In this document: positions 1 to 10,665 of the stretch, one piece after another | How positions within the stretch are numbered: position 1 is the stretch's first letter | Layout of the letters: every line of letters starts with the position of its first letter | From: Enoplolaimus lenunculus | Taxonomy: Eukaryota; Nematoda; Enoplea; Enoplida; Thoracostomopsidae | Direction of reading: 5' to 3' | DNA: 64,000 nucleotides | Assembly (NCBI GenBank): GCA_030248215.1 | Contig: JASANG010001666.1 | Coordinates: 21,600-85,599, forward strand | Notes under the pieces: model-generated | Databases searched by the model: none | The model's input: the letters and a program-made list of their open reading frames with translations, nothing else | What the model was told of the DNA's origin: nothing | Made by a program: the position numbers and the translations under genes

Positions 1-704
1 GTATGCTTACCCCGCACGCTCAAACTTAACACATAGGCCGAGTAAATGCTAACTTATGCCTAAAGCCTAAGCCTACCACTTTGCGTAAACTTTATCTAAG
101 ACTAGCGACAATCTTAAATTTGATGAAATTTTACAAGATCACAATGGGACTAGTCGGCCTCGATCTTTACATGGGCCAGTTTATAGAATATGATTAAATT
201 TTCCAAGCACTTCAATTAAGCTCTATTGTATTTGTTCGACTGTTTATCAGAGAAAATGTGAAATTCAGCTTCCTGTTGTTTACAACCAGAAATATCTCAT
301 TGGAACACAACTTTTTTAGCATCACCAGACAGTGGAGCAAATGCGTATTTCGCAGGGAGCAACCGGAAGTTCTTACAAACCGGAGCAGGAAATCACCCAA
401 TTCTGACCGATTCAGAACCAGAGCCGGAGATGAAGCATAATTAGATAATTAAAATAATGTTTATTTTACTAATTACGACAATTATCTGTAGTGTTTTGTG
501 GACTGAGGCAAATCACCGCTTGCGCTGTGATATTCAGCAATCCTGAAGGTCGTACATTTTATTCGACCCCGTTAAGTAATTGATCACTAAGCGACAGGAA
601 GATATAGGAAACTAGATGCTGGGAAGCATAGCCTTAGGCTTAGAACCATAGGTAATCTAAGTTTACGCTTACGTTTAGGGTTCGGATTAAATTTTGGCTC
701 AGGC
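1..704. other. Unassigned non-coding stretch
   Basis: AT-rich DNA with scattered degenerate TTAGGC-like hexamers near 45-75 and 640-705. The two short open frames at 212-440 lie opposite one another and resemble no protein I recognise. Confidence 0.5.
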
Positions 705-708
705 TTAA

Positions 709-973
709 CCCTTTCTCACATGAATATTTTCTATTTCCCTTGAGACCTACTTTTATGCTAGGATTGGAACTCCAGTGACTGGAGTGAGAGGCGTTTACCA
801 TCACCACTCAGCTATAGGAGCTTGATGCTCGAGCCCGATGGGGATCTCACGTCTTGTGGTGATTTAGTACTATGTATACGTTTTGAAATTGTTAAACACG
901 GTGCGATATATATAATATTTAACGTATATACACTGCGCTCAATTGCTTATAGGCAACTCAATGTGAGAAGGGG
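709..973. mobile_element. Family A: TTAA-flanked MITE with tRNA-like cassette
   Basis: This 265-bp element is bounded by TTAA at 705-708 and 974-977. Its ends are inverted: CCCTTTCTCACAT on the left and ATGTGAGAAGGGG on the right. CCC ends next to TTAA are what piggyBac-type transposons leave, so this looks like a non-autonomous piggyBac-like element. On the minus strand it contains TAGCTGAGTGG and a diverged version of GTTCGAATCC, which fit pol III A and B boxes. Confidence 0.75.
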
Positions 974-1410
974 TTAAATTTAGGCTTAGGCTAATGATTA
1001 ATTGGCAGATCCTTATAGTTAACGTAAGCTGTTTTATTTCTAGGTGAACATATGTTTAATAGCCACAGAAACCTGCTTGATTTCTATAATTAATCCCGGT
1101 ATTGTTGTTTTTTAAATGGTAATTCTTTTTAAAATATCTTTAGAACTTTTTCGTGCTGGTGATCAGAAAGTTTTTGTAAAGTTGAAATGGTTGACTTTTG
1201 TGTTATATTACTTCACATTAATTTCAAAGGTATATTGAAACTTTGCGAAATAACAAATACTAGTACACGTAGTTGCACACATGAGCAACTGGACAAAAGC
1301 TTCTCCGGCCCTAGGCTAAAATGTTGCATGGTCCCTTCATATTAAGTGACATTAAAAAGCTGCTTTTTGAAAAGTTGTAGTGCTTTGCAGATATGTAGAC
1401 ACATCCGAAA

Positions 1411-1513
1411 CGATAGCTATATGGTATACGCCTCCCACTCCAGTCACTGGAGTTCAAATCCTAGCATAAAAGTAGGTCTCAGGAGAAATAGAAAATATTC
1501 ATGTGAGAAAAGG
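1411..1513 (-). mobile_element. Family A, partial copy
   Basis: The copy is inverted relative to the one at 709. It keeps the tRNA-like half (CACTGGAGTTCAAATCC) and the ATGTGAGAAAAGG end with its TTAA. The opposite half is missing. Confidence 0.65.
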
Positions 1514-1517
1514 TTAA

Positions 1518-2260
1518 TTTTCATGCGTAACGTAAACAAATATTTGTTGGAACATTGCCCAAAATACGTATGTGAGGCGTTACAGTTTTAATATTACAAA
1601 TATATGAATATATATTATATATATTTATGTACTATACATGCATATCTATATATTAAACCTGGACCCCCGTATACGTAAAGCAACGTTTCAGCTAACTGCA
1701 TGTATTATTTTGTAAACAAAAGATGCATGCAAATTAAATTTAACCTGTAAATTCTGAATTAAACGTTCGTCTGTTTACAACAACATGGATATGCCAATAT
1801 AGCATTCTTTATCTTAGAAAACGTTGCAAAAGAGGTTCTGTGTGGTGTCATTTTTATCAGGAATAAATTGGTTGTGTAATTTTCTCATAGTCAGGAAATG
1901 AACAGAGCATATTTGGCCATGCATAACCGGGAACTGCTGAAACTAACGTGGAAAACCACGGCCAAGAAGTACTACTGCAAATATCTATTTTAACATTTCC
2001 ATGATTTATTTCGGTAAAACTTATCCCAGGCATTTTCTTACTTCGGTTTAGTAATCCGTTTTCTATTTTTTTTTGCTTCGCAGTGCTTCGATTGGGTAAA
2101 ATGTTTTCAGAGTTTGCTGTAAATGTTTCGGTAATGTTTGCTTACTGCGGGGCCGCCAGGGACTTGCAGGGTGGCAACCCCTCACCCAGCTTAGTGTCGT
2201 TTATAATCGCGCAGTGTTTATTTTTCGCAAATTCTTTCGCCATAATACTAACTTATTAAA
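1518..2260. other. Unassigned non-coding stretch
   Basis: AT-rich DNA with a TATATA run around 1600-1650. I see no gene or known repeat family. Confidence 0.45.
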
Positions 2261-2598
2261 TAGTGGTCAAACTGCCGTAAAATTAGCATTACGCGTCAGG
2301 GCCCATGTAAAGATCAGGGGCGGAACGTTTTTCTGCGGGACTGCAATAGAGTAAGCTTAAGCTTTAGACTAATTTATTTGCCTGGCTTAGGCTTAGGCTT
2401 AGGCTTAGGAATATGTTTATTCTTACGCGTAGGTTTAGTTTAGGCTTAGGCTTAGGAATATGCTCATTTTTACGCGTAGGTTTAGGCTTAGGCTTAGGCT
2501 TAGGCTAAGGAATATGCATATGATAGTGTGCCGCCCCTGTTCTTTACATTGGCCCGCGAGTGGTCAAATTGCCATAAAATTAGCATTACGCGTGAGGG
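2261..2598 (+). repeat. Forty-base direct repeats flanking a family B element
   Basis: The segment at about 2261-2300 (GTGGTCAAACTGCCGTAAAA, then ATTAGCATTACGCGT) recurs at about 2559-2598 with a few changes. The pair brackets the family B element exactly. This is far too long for a normal target-site duplication. Confidence 0.75.
2300..2554 (+). mobile_element. Family B: TTAGGC-rich MITE
   Basis: The left end reads GGCCCATGTAAAGATCAGGG and the right end is its near-perfect inverse (CCCTGTTCTTTACATTGGCC). The interior is made of runs of GCTTAG/TTAGGC-like hexamers broken by 'GAATATGCTCATTNTTACGC' spacers. There is no coding capacity, so it is a non-autonomous terminal-inverted-repeat element. 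Confidence 0.8.
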
Positions 2599-2913
2599 TA
2601 CCTTGGGGGTTCTATACCATGTATTAATGCTGGCATACATTATGCCATTGTATCATGTTTTGATGTGATTCCCATCCCACGTCTTAATGCCGTAGCTATG
2701 GTATAGGATGCATACACGCACATATAAGATGAGAAACTCCCTTAGGAAGAATTGCTCTTATATATATACCGAAACCCAGTGCCCTTATTAGGGGAATTGC
2801 ACGTGTGTGCAACTACGGGTTTGGGTTGCGGTATACTTTTGTTGACGTCCCGCGCCGTCCGTCACCGTGCGGTATCGTACACAAAAAATTTACGTACGAT
2901 AACGTATGGTACA

Positions 2914-3152
2914 AATGGTGACGGACGGCGTCGTACGGATGACGCATGGTGACGGACAGCGTCGTACGGATGACGCAAGGTGACGGACGGCGTCGTACGG
3001 ATGACGCATGGTGAACGGACGGCATCGCACGGATGATGCACGGTGACGGACGGCGTCGTACGGATGACGCATGGTGAACGGACGGCATCGCACGGATGAT
3101 GCACGGTGACGGACGGCGTCGTACGGATGACGCACGTCGACGGACGGAGCCA
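2914..3152. repeat. CpG-rich minisatellite (GGACGGCGTCGTACGGATGA core)
   Basis: Roughly eight units of about 30 bp alternate between a GGACGGCGTCGTACGGATGA type and a GGACGGCATCGCACGGATGA type. The array stays open in several frames only because it is periodic. Its GACGGACGGCG core is shared with the array at 21373-22028. Confidence 0.85.
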
Positions 3153-3475
3153 TACGTCGAGTATAACTGAACCCTTACAAGCACATGTTTATACTTTACG
3201 AAACGTTGTTCTTACGCCTGCTATCCAAAACAAGTTCCCATTGCGTATAATGGACGCCAGAGTAACTATATTTGCCTATCCGTGTTTGATTGGACAATAT
3301 ACCAGGCGTTTTGTTACTGTTTGTGTTCACTACAGGCAGTGATGAAGCGTTGACTAGCCTGTGGCGTAATTTTACTCAAATTGCTCTTTGCTATTGGACT
3401 CTTTTTCGGTTTTTAGCTACTTACTTAAAACACCCAACGGTCCTGCCTATAATCATTGGCTGATAAATTTTACGA
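3153..3475. other. Unassigned non-coding stretch
   Basis: Unique-looking sequence. One short plus-strand frame (to 3342) starts inside the minisatellite and resembles nothing known. Confidence 0.45.
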
Positions 3476-3695
3476 CCCATGTTACTTTTAGGTGCATCCA
3501 GGTTTCGGTTCGGTCTATAACAAGGTAGGTTCAGATTCTAGATTACATTTTTGGCTTAGGCTTAGGCTTAGGCTTAGGCTTAGGAACACATTTTGCAACA
3601 CTTAGGCTTACGCTTAGGCTAAGGCTCAGGTTTAGGCTTAGGCTTAGGCTTAGAAATACGCTTATTTTACTGTTGCGCCCATTACAGTAACATTA
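3476..3695 (+). mobile_element. Family B sister group (AACATTACTTTTAGGGGCG-like ends)
   Basis: The left end contains ATGTTACTTTTAGGTGC and the right end GCGCCCATTACAGTAACAT. The two are inverted versions of each other. The interior again holds TTAGGC hexamer runs and an ATTCTAGATTACATTTTT segment shared with 11341 and 14475. Confidence 0.65.
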
Positions 3696-4118
3696 GCTAA
3701 TTTTAGTGTTAAATTAAAAATTAACGTTTCTTTGTGTGCATTTTTTCATATCTTTCGAAACGTTTATTTTTATTAATTTCGAACGTAATTCTAAGAGACA
3801 GGTGAGACAAGTTCAGGGCGATGCGTTTCCAAATATGATTAACTTTGGACAATAGACGGGTGTATTGAACAGAGAGTAAAACGGGAGCTGCCTTCGTAGT
3901 CCAAAATTTTTTTCGCTTGTAAAACCATTTCTTTGTTTGTCAACATTATGCTAATTTAAGATTAATATGCAGTTAGATTGTAGTCGTTTCGCCAGTGTCT
4001 TATTCCCTCACAAATTCCAATTTCCAGGCGCCCTACTGTAGAACAACAACGCTAAACCTGCAAATATCTACGTACGGAAGTGAGATAAAACTGTTCCTAT
4101 ACAAACATTACTACTTTG
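3696..4118. other. Unassigned non-coding stretch
   Basis: AT-rich spacer with no gene or repeat family that I recognise. Confidence 0.4.
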
Positions 4119-4369
4119 CACTGTAAATCCCGGTGAGTTGATTTAAACTCAGAATAGCTGAATCGCTCAGTCTGAGTTAGGACTTTCAGAACTCAGATCT
4201 ATGAGTAAATAAAGCTCACTCTGATTTAATTATTCGACTCACCCAAAATCAAATTAACTCAGAGCGGGAATTAACTCAACTCAGAGTGAGTTAATGTTAA
4301 CTTTTACAAACTCAGAAATAACTAACTCTCGAGCTGAGTTGATTTATCAATTCATTGGAATTTACAGTG
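4119..4369. mobile_element. Family D: CACTGTAAAT palindromic MITE
   Basis: The ends are CACTGTAAATCCCGGTGAGT and its inverse. The interior is an imperfect palindrome of AACTCAGA/TCTGAGTT motifs. The same family is at 11724-11975. Confidence 0.75.
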
Positions 4370-4718
4370 TGGCTCGTACTAAAAGAACTGCTCACTGGAA
4401 ACCATAGAGACTGAGTTAACTTAGAACCTGGAAGTCTTGGGCATAAATTTGTTTTCACATACACACGAGCTTATTGCTAAGTTTAAGCTTTGTACATTGA
4501 GAAAGCGCGTTATAATGAAACATAAGCCACAACATATATATGTTAATGAAATTATTCTATAAGCATTCAGTAATTAAAAAATTGCCATGTTGCTGTTTGT
4601 CACTTTTCATTACCAATAAACTTTGGCACTCAAAAGTATTAATGCCCACATTACAGAACCCCAACTGGAACAAATATGAAACTTCTATACCTACGCTTAC
4701 AAGTTCTATAGTGCAGCA

Positions 4719-4879
4719 GCCCTGTAGCCAGCTCTCCTTGCTAGGGGGAGCTAAAAATTATTCACGAGGCGCATTCAAGGGTTTTCAATGAGTTACAAGC
4801 AAGGTTGAAAACTTTCTTGGGTGGCCAAAACTTTTCCAGGAGGGACTGAGCCATCTGTGGCTTCCCCTTAGCTACGGGC
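4719..4879 (-). mobile_element. Family K: GCCCGTAGCCA-ended MITE
   Basis: About 160 bp, beginning GCCCTGTAGCCAGCTC and ending TAGCTACGGGC. The interior carries TTGCTAGGGGGAGC, a TTACAAGCAAGGTTGAAAA block and AAAACTTTTCCAGG. Copies with the same order are at 5090, 9768 and 18947. Confidence 0.7.
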
Positions 4880-5089
4880 CCGTAGTACAGGAACATGTTC
4901 GATACAAATTGTTCTTCTAATGCACGAAATAATGCGTTTTGAAGCAAAATGAGTGAAAAATTTGTGTTCCAATTTAGAAACTAATGTGAAACTCTTAAAC
5001 ATTTTTGCCTTTGGCGATCGGCTTGGACATAAGCATCTAAATGTTTCATATTATGTTCCTATAATATGCGTCGAATGTGGCTAAGCCGG

Positions 5090-5251
5090 GCCCGTAGCCA
5101 AAGGGGGACCGGGTGGCTGCATAGCCCCCCTGGAAAAATTTTGCCCCCCCCTAGAAGATGTTCAACCTTGCTTGTAAGTCTTTGAAAACCTTTAAATGCC
5201 CCTCCTAGAACATTTTTACCCTCCCCCTAGCAAGGTGAGCTGGCTACGGGC
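5090..5251 (+). mobile_element. Family K, second copy
   Basis: It runs from GCCCGTAGCCAAAGGGGG to AGCTGGCTACGGGC, in the opposite orientation to the copy 210 bp upstream. The two form a closely spaced inverted pair. Confidence 0.75.
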
Positions 5252-6114
5252 CTGGGCTAAGTCCTCCCATGAAGTCAAAATATGTGGCATTGGCAAAAAC
5301 TCCGCATTCCAGGTGGCGTTTTGTCCAAGCGGTTTTTTGCTTGGTCGGCGTTTTATCTTCGGATATACTAAAATGTATGACAATTATTTATCCGACTTAT
5401 ACTTTACTCGTCCGGTGGCTTTCTGTCCGGCCGGTACTTAACCGAGACATTGGTAAACTTTCAAACTGAATAACATATTTGTCGCGTTTAAAATTCACGA
5501 AACCGCAAGCTTGCTTGCTCCTAAAAATTATAACCACAAATAAAAAAGTATTTTTTAATTTATTCAGAAAACAAATTAACTGTGTCAAATCTGAAAAGTT
5601 TTTTTTATATTAAAGACAATTTTTCTAAAAATAACTGGAAACCGTTTATTTTCAGGCTTTATTTCAAAACTTTTTTGAAAACTTTTCTGTTATAACAGAA
5701 AAATACTTTTCAAGTGCACGTTGCCAATTATATTTCATAAATGTAAGAAATTATTCCATAAATATCAGAAATATTATTTTGAGTGCAATGCCATTTTATA
5801 TCATCACGAATTAATCTGTAAGAAAAGCTTATATTTAATTTGAACCTTGACTTTATATACAATTTTCATACAGAATTCGCGTGTCTAATTTAGGTTCATT
5901 AAACACAAAAATAAAGTAGGATCCGAATGCATTAAACTGCAATTGTTTTGCACAAATTAAAATTTCAAAGTTGTATCGTCTATACCTGAGTTTGTTATTT
6001 GTGACTGCAATTACCTTACAAATATTTTGTATTTTAAATTAAGTACTTGAAATCTGTATAATGCGTGTTCTCTATAGCAACTCGTGACCGTAGTTTTTTG
6101 TCTATACATATTTC
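5252..6114. other. Unassigned AT-rich stretch
   Basis: Very AT-rich from 5470 on. Short open frames at 5196-5469 overlap in different frames and look like chance. No repeat family is recognised. Confidence 0.45.
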
Positions 6115-6295
6115 GGCCCATGTAAAGATCAGATGCGGAACGTTTTTCTGCGGGACTAGAAATGAGTACGTTTAAGCTTTAGACTATTTTTTGCTTGGCT
6201 TAGGCTTAGCCTTCGGCTTAGGCATAGGAATTTAACTCATTCTTACGTTTGGGCTTAGGCTTAGGAATATGCTTATAATACCGTTTCGCCTGTCA
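6115..6295 (+). mobile_element. Family B, copy with worn right end
   Basis: The left end is GGCCCATGTAAAGATCAGAT. Hexamer runs and a GAATATGCTTATAATACCG stretch follow, but the right inverted repeat is lost. Confidence 0.65.
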
Positions 6296-6825
6296 ACAGA
6301 ACTAAAGTTAGCGCGATCATTTTGATACGATTGGAACAGTATTGAAATGATTGGCACGAATGGAACCTTAGCCTAAGGCGTACAAACGGTTTCGGCCCTA
6401 CTGCCAGCCGTTTGTCAACAGGGTCCGGGGTAATTAGCGTTTCTTGCGTTGAAAAAATTCGCTGTCTTTAGAAAAGTGTTAGGCCTATCTTTCTACCATT
6501 TTATTTAAAGAATTGCATGCGAATCCTGAAAATTTTTTGCAATACATCCAAACTTTGCATTTTGACCTGGCTACGAACCTGCAGATCCAACACCCTTTTT
6601 TACATAAGTACGTTCGTTTGGGCATAGAACCGACTTGCTCCTAAGCACTTTTGTCGATTGCTATGTAAGCTAATTGTTATCCTGAATTTAATGAAGCTTA
6701 TTCACAGGTTGTCCCAGAGCATTTTACTTATTGGGCAGCCCAAACCATTGTTTTGCTCTGTCTATTTAATTGACTCTAACCTAAGACTTTATATGGCCCT
6801 TGTCAACCAACGTCTTCGACTTAAG

Positions 6826-6905
6826 GACGCGAACTCCTATTGATTGGAACTCAAAATTGGCAACCCCCTCTTATTGCACCCCTCTTTTTTGGGTCACTAC
6901 AGTAC
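6826..6905 (+). mobile_element. Family L end fragment
   Basis: An 80-bp piece (ACTCCTATTGATTGGAACTC to GGGTCACTACAGTA) matches the right end of the 440-bp family L copies at 22699 and 63512. Confidence 0.6.
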
Positions 6906-7539
6906 GCCTTGACCACACTTGACAAACCTACAAAGCAAAGCGATAAGCCAAAAGTATCAATTTTGGTTGAAAAGCATAAGTACGAAGATTTGTCTGTTGG
7001 ATTGGGACATGACCTTATTGGTCTTTTCCCAAGATCCACCAGTATAATACAAGCTTTGGCCAAGGACCTGAAATCTTAATATAAACACCGCAAATTCTTG
7101 TCTGTAGTTCTTATTCGTCAATTTCTTAATAAACTTCGTTATTTAAGATCTGTTTAGTTTATAAAATTTTGGACCTGATTATTAGCCAAATTTGATAAAA
7201 TTACTGCCTTTAGGATTTATTGCGTTTTTTTGCGTTTAAATTTTTGGACGAAATTGCACTGATTGCATTGAAATCGATGTGTATTTAAAACGACATGTTC
7301 AACGAATTGCCAAGGACAGCCGTTGTAGTTTTTAATGACTGTTTTGCCGTTTTCAGTACTGAAACTAATACTATGGAGATTTTGAAGTTTTGGTTTTAAG
7401 TTGAAATATAGGGTGTTCCAAAAGTTAAGACACATGTTTGCACGTATCGGCTGAGACACCACATACACACAGCAGGTCTTTAGGGTTTTACAAGTATGAA
7501 AATGGCAAAAACGAAACAAGCATACAATGACATATTGGC
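6906..7539. other. Mostly unassigned; possible mariner end at 7407
   Basis: No gene. The segment TAGGGTGTTCCAAAAGTTAA from about 7406 resembles the usual termini of Tc1/mariner-group elements. It may be the left end of the transposon whose coding relic begins at 8142. The matching right end is unproven. Confidence 0.35.
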
Positions 7540-8159
7540 TGTGTTTCTGAAATCTTACTTAAGTATTTAATTGATTTATGCTTAAACCTTTCTCATATGA
7601 ATATTTTCTATTCCCCATGAGACCTACTTTTATGCTAGGATTCGAACTCCATTGACTGGAGTGGGAGGCGTATACCATCACCACTCAGCTATAGGAGCTT
7701 GACGCTCGAGCCCGAGGGGGCTCTCACGTCTTGTGGTGTTTTAGTACTATGTATACGTGTTGAAATTGTTAAACACGGTGCGATATATACTATTTAACGT
7801 ATATACACTACGCTGAGTTGCCCACAGGCAACTCAATGTGAGAAGGGGTTAAGTCATTGCTTAAGTCGCCGAGTTCAGTAAATACTTAACTTTTTGAGAT
7901 AAAACAAAGAATTGGAAATTATGCCCCAGTTCTATTACAAGGAAGAATTAGATTTGCTTTATAGTAAGGATGTCACATGAGACTACAATCCCAAATGAAC
8001 CAAGATTAGTATACTAAAAGTATTACTCTGTAATTTATTAATTTGGTGAGCGACTTAAGTATTTACTTAACTTATTAAGTACAGTTTCAGAAACGATAAG
8101 TTGTATGGTTAATTAGCAAATACTTAAGTATAAAGTTGTATTTAAAGTTTCGGAAGCCC
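7540..8159. mobile_element. Family N: CTTAAGTA-rich MITE with nested family A copy
   Basis: The ends are loosely inverted: GTGTTTCTGAAATCTTACTT and AAAGTTTCGGAAGCCCA. The body has ACTTAAGTATTTACTTAA-like motifs and an AACCAAGATTAGTATACT segment. A related piece is at 54318-54623. A family A element (7586-7848) sits inside this copy. Confidence 0.55.
7586..7848. mobile_element. Family A, full copy nested in family N
   Basis: TTAA at 7582-7585 and 7849-7852 flanks inverted CC(T)TTCTCA ends. The tRNA-like A and B boxes are on the minus strand. Insertion inside another element shows that family A moved later than family N. Confidence 0.75.
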
Positions 8160-9070
8160 ATGGCATTGCCAATGAAAACAACTGACCACCATTAGATGCT
8201 CGGTATACTTTTCGATACGAAATTGCACAATTCTGCACACTTTTTTCGGAATTTCCGGCACTAAAACGCAGACAGCGTCTTGAGTTGCGTCCTTCAGCTC
8301 ATCAACAACCTTGTGATCGTGTCGAAAGTACGCCTTCTGAGATTCGAAAATCCCCAGAGAAAAAAGTCTTGAGTCGTCAAATCTGTAGTATATATATACT
8401 TGTTGGTCACTCAACTTGATATCTTCGTTCTTACCGTCGCGATTCCAAGTTTTCGTTCAATCGACCGCGTACCATGGTATCGTAGTGTGGAGGGCGTAGT
8501 CGTGCATCAAGTATAATTCATGGTGGCCAGAAGCCCTCTCAGCATAGCGAGGCAGCGCTTGTCGTTGACAGTGTCGCCAAAAAAGAACGATCCGATTGCC
8601 CGATCAAATACCCGCCCACGAACAGTGACCCAAGGAGCATTTGTGTTGTGCTCAACGGTTGGCGTAGGATTATTTTCACATCCAGTAAACACAGTTCTGT
8701 CGAACCACGTGCCATTCGGCTTGAAAATGTTTTCATCCAATCAAATAACGAGAGCCGCAAGTTCCGGCTGAGTTTCAAGCCCCCAATCCATACTAGGGTT
8801 TAGTCATACAGATATTACCTATACCGGGGTGGCTTTGTGTACCTTTGCTATTGCCCGTCGCTTAATCAGTACACCAGGGTGCAATAAAAAGACTTTTAGT
8901 TCTTGACCTTTAATAATTTGAAATGCGGTAGTGACATTAATACCCACTCTGATTAAGCATCGTCGAACAGATTTAGTCAGACTTCGCTGGTAGGCCTCCA
9001 CAACAGGTTCGATATTGTCTCTTGTACACACACTAGTAAAGTTGTTAAGAGCGTGGAACGTCGGTAACAA
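8142..9070 (-). pseudogene. Decayed Tc1/mariner-type transposase
   Basis: Read on the minus strand, three collinear pieces match the order of DUF4817/DDE-type mariner transposases common in invertebrates. The helix-turn-helix piece (about 9030-8820) has the family pattern RDNIEPVVEAYQRS, then KSVRRCLIRVGI. The middle piece (8740-8507) has LDENIFKPNG, with the first catalytic Asp, followed by NAPWVTVRGRVF and FFFGDTVNDKRCLAMLR. Then DARLRPPHYDTM carries the second Asp region, and the C-terminal piece (8414-8142) has FSLGIFESQKAYF and a VVDELKDATQD helix. It is broken by frame changes and stops, including a TGA just before the LDEN motif, where family members have Trp. It cannot make a transposase. 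The family is confident; the element ends are not. Confidence 0.8.
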
Positions 9071-9084
9071 ATCTGGTTCATTGA

Positions 9085-9500
9085 AACGTTTGCTGATAGC
9101 CAGCGTTCCAACCGGAAGTAGATTTGGTCGAAAGCGGAATCGGAATCGGAATGAAATTTTTCTGTCGGAACCGGAATCGGAATCGGAAGCAAGTTTTAGT
9201 AATTCTATTAAAAAGTTACACGTGTATGACTAAAGTTTTGTTGCAGTATGCCTGTTTGCGTAACTGTTCACAGTTTTAGTTAAAATTGATTATATAGCTG
9301 ACGGCATACGTGTAACAACTCGGAATATTTACTAAGAAAAAACCAACCGAATAATTGCAAATGGACGGAACAAAGCGAAACAAGCAAAATCTAAGTTCTA
9401 ATCATCTTAAAAACTCATAACCGAAAAATCAGACTTCCGGCGTCGGAACAGCAATCAGCCGGAATCGCAATCGGAAGTCAAATTTTGCCGGAATTTTATA
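9085..9500 (+). repeat. Family M: GGAATC-rich repeat
   Basis: It opens with GGAATCGGAATCGGAATGAA and closes with GTCGGAACAGCAATCAGCCG. An internal segment around 9370-9440 (ACTCATAACCGAAAAATC on the plus strand) is shared in inverse with 34940-34990. So this is a dispersed repeat and not a plain microsatellite. It lies just upstream of the transposase relic. Confidence 0.55.
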
Positions 9501-9767
9501 GCCGCTGTTATATGTCTAATCACCAAGAGCACTGAATGAGCCATGTTTGAACCACTAGTGAATAAAAAATCTGGCGTTTTAACAGTGAACAGATTATAGG
9601 CGAACAACTGTTGTTTGATCGTTCGTCCTAATCCAAAACTTTAGGTGTGATTCATGCGTTTAAAAATTTGCGTTCTATGATACACCCTGAATAATAATAA
9701 CTCCTACGACTCTAACCAGCTCTCGGCTTCCGGGCTCTACCACTCTCTTCCCACACGTTTAAGACGT

Positions 9768-9926
9768 GCCCGTAGCCACGGGGGGGCAGGGGGGCTCAGT
9801 CCCCATGAAAAAATTTTGACCACCCCTTAGAAGATTTTCAAGCATGCTTGTAAGTCATTGAAAACCTTTAAATGCCCGTCCTTAACAATTGTCAGCCCCT
9901 CCTAGCAAGGTGAGCGGGCTACAGAC
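9768..9926 (+). mobile_element. Family K, third copy
   Basis: It starts GCCCGTAGCCACGGGGGGG, has the AAAATTTTGACCACCCC and GCTTGTAAGTCATTGAAAAC blocks, and ends GAGCGGGCTACAGAC. Confidence 0.7.
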
Positions 9927-10381
9927 CTGGTTTAAGATTAAGTCATAGACTTATACACTTAGACGGAACCATAGACACAGACATGGTTTGTTAGTTATTT
10001 CCTAAACCTTAGTCATAGGCCTATTTCAGATTAAGACTTACGCTTAGGCGGAGACTTTTAGGTAAAGGTAAGCGTTTCTAGACGCAAGCTTATTCCTTTA
10101 CGTATATAGGAGCTAATTTTTTTGCTGCTTACAACTTTTGATATCAGAAATCAACACTAATTAGTCTGATTACGTTTCAAACCTGTGTCTTGATTAGTCG
10201 ACCAAAACTTAGCGTTTGTTTATTGGCTCATTAAGTATAAAAAAGCTGTTTTTGACAATGAGCATTTTATTATTAACCGCCGGTCAGAACGTTCCAAAAG
10301 TGTCATTTGAAAACAATTTTACCGGTTCCGCGACGTTTAACAGCGGTCAGCTTATAACGAGTTTTTCAGCTTTTAGCACAA
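9927..10381. other. Unassigned non-coding stretch
   Basis: Some degenerate CTTAGGC-like motifs lie at 9940-10060. The rest is unassigned. The short frame at 10216-10440 runs into the family A copy and is not a gene. Confidence 0.4.
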
Positions 10382-10644
10382 CCCCTTCTCACGTTGAGTT
10401 GCCTATAGGCAACTCAGCGCAGTGTATATGCGTTAAATAATATATATCGCACCGTGTTTAACAATTGCAACACGTATACATAGTACTAAATCACCGCAAG
10501 ACGTGGGCGCCCCCTCTGGCTCGAGCGTCAAGCTCCTATAGCTGAGTGGTGATGGTATACGCCTCCCATTCCAGTCACAGGAGTTCGAATCCTAGCATAA
10601 AAGTATGTCTCAGGGGAAATAGAAAACATTCATGTGAGAAAGGG
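10382..10644 (+). mobile_element. Family A, full copy
   Basis: It starts CCCCTTCTCACGTTGAGTTG and ends CATGTGAGAAAGGG, followed by TTAA. The left TTAA has drifted. In this orientation the pol III-like boxes read forward: TAGCTGAGTGG near 10539 and GAGTTCGAATCC near 10580. Confidence 0.75.
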
Positions 10645-10665
10645 TTAAATATCAAACAGTTATTA

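Noticed and set aside
4119-4369. Regulatory palindrome cluster (ACTCAGAGT motifs) as a host enhancer
   Set aside because: The same sequence with the same ends occurs at 11724, so it is a mobile element.
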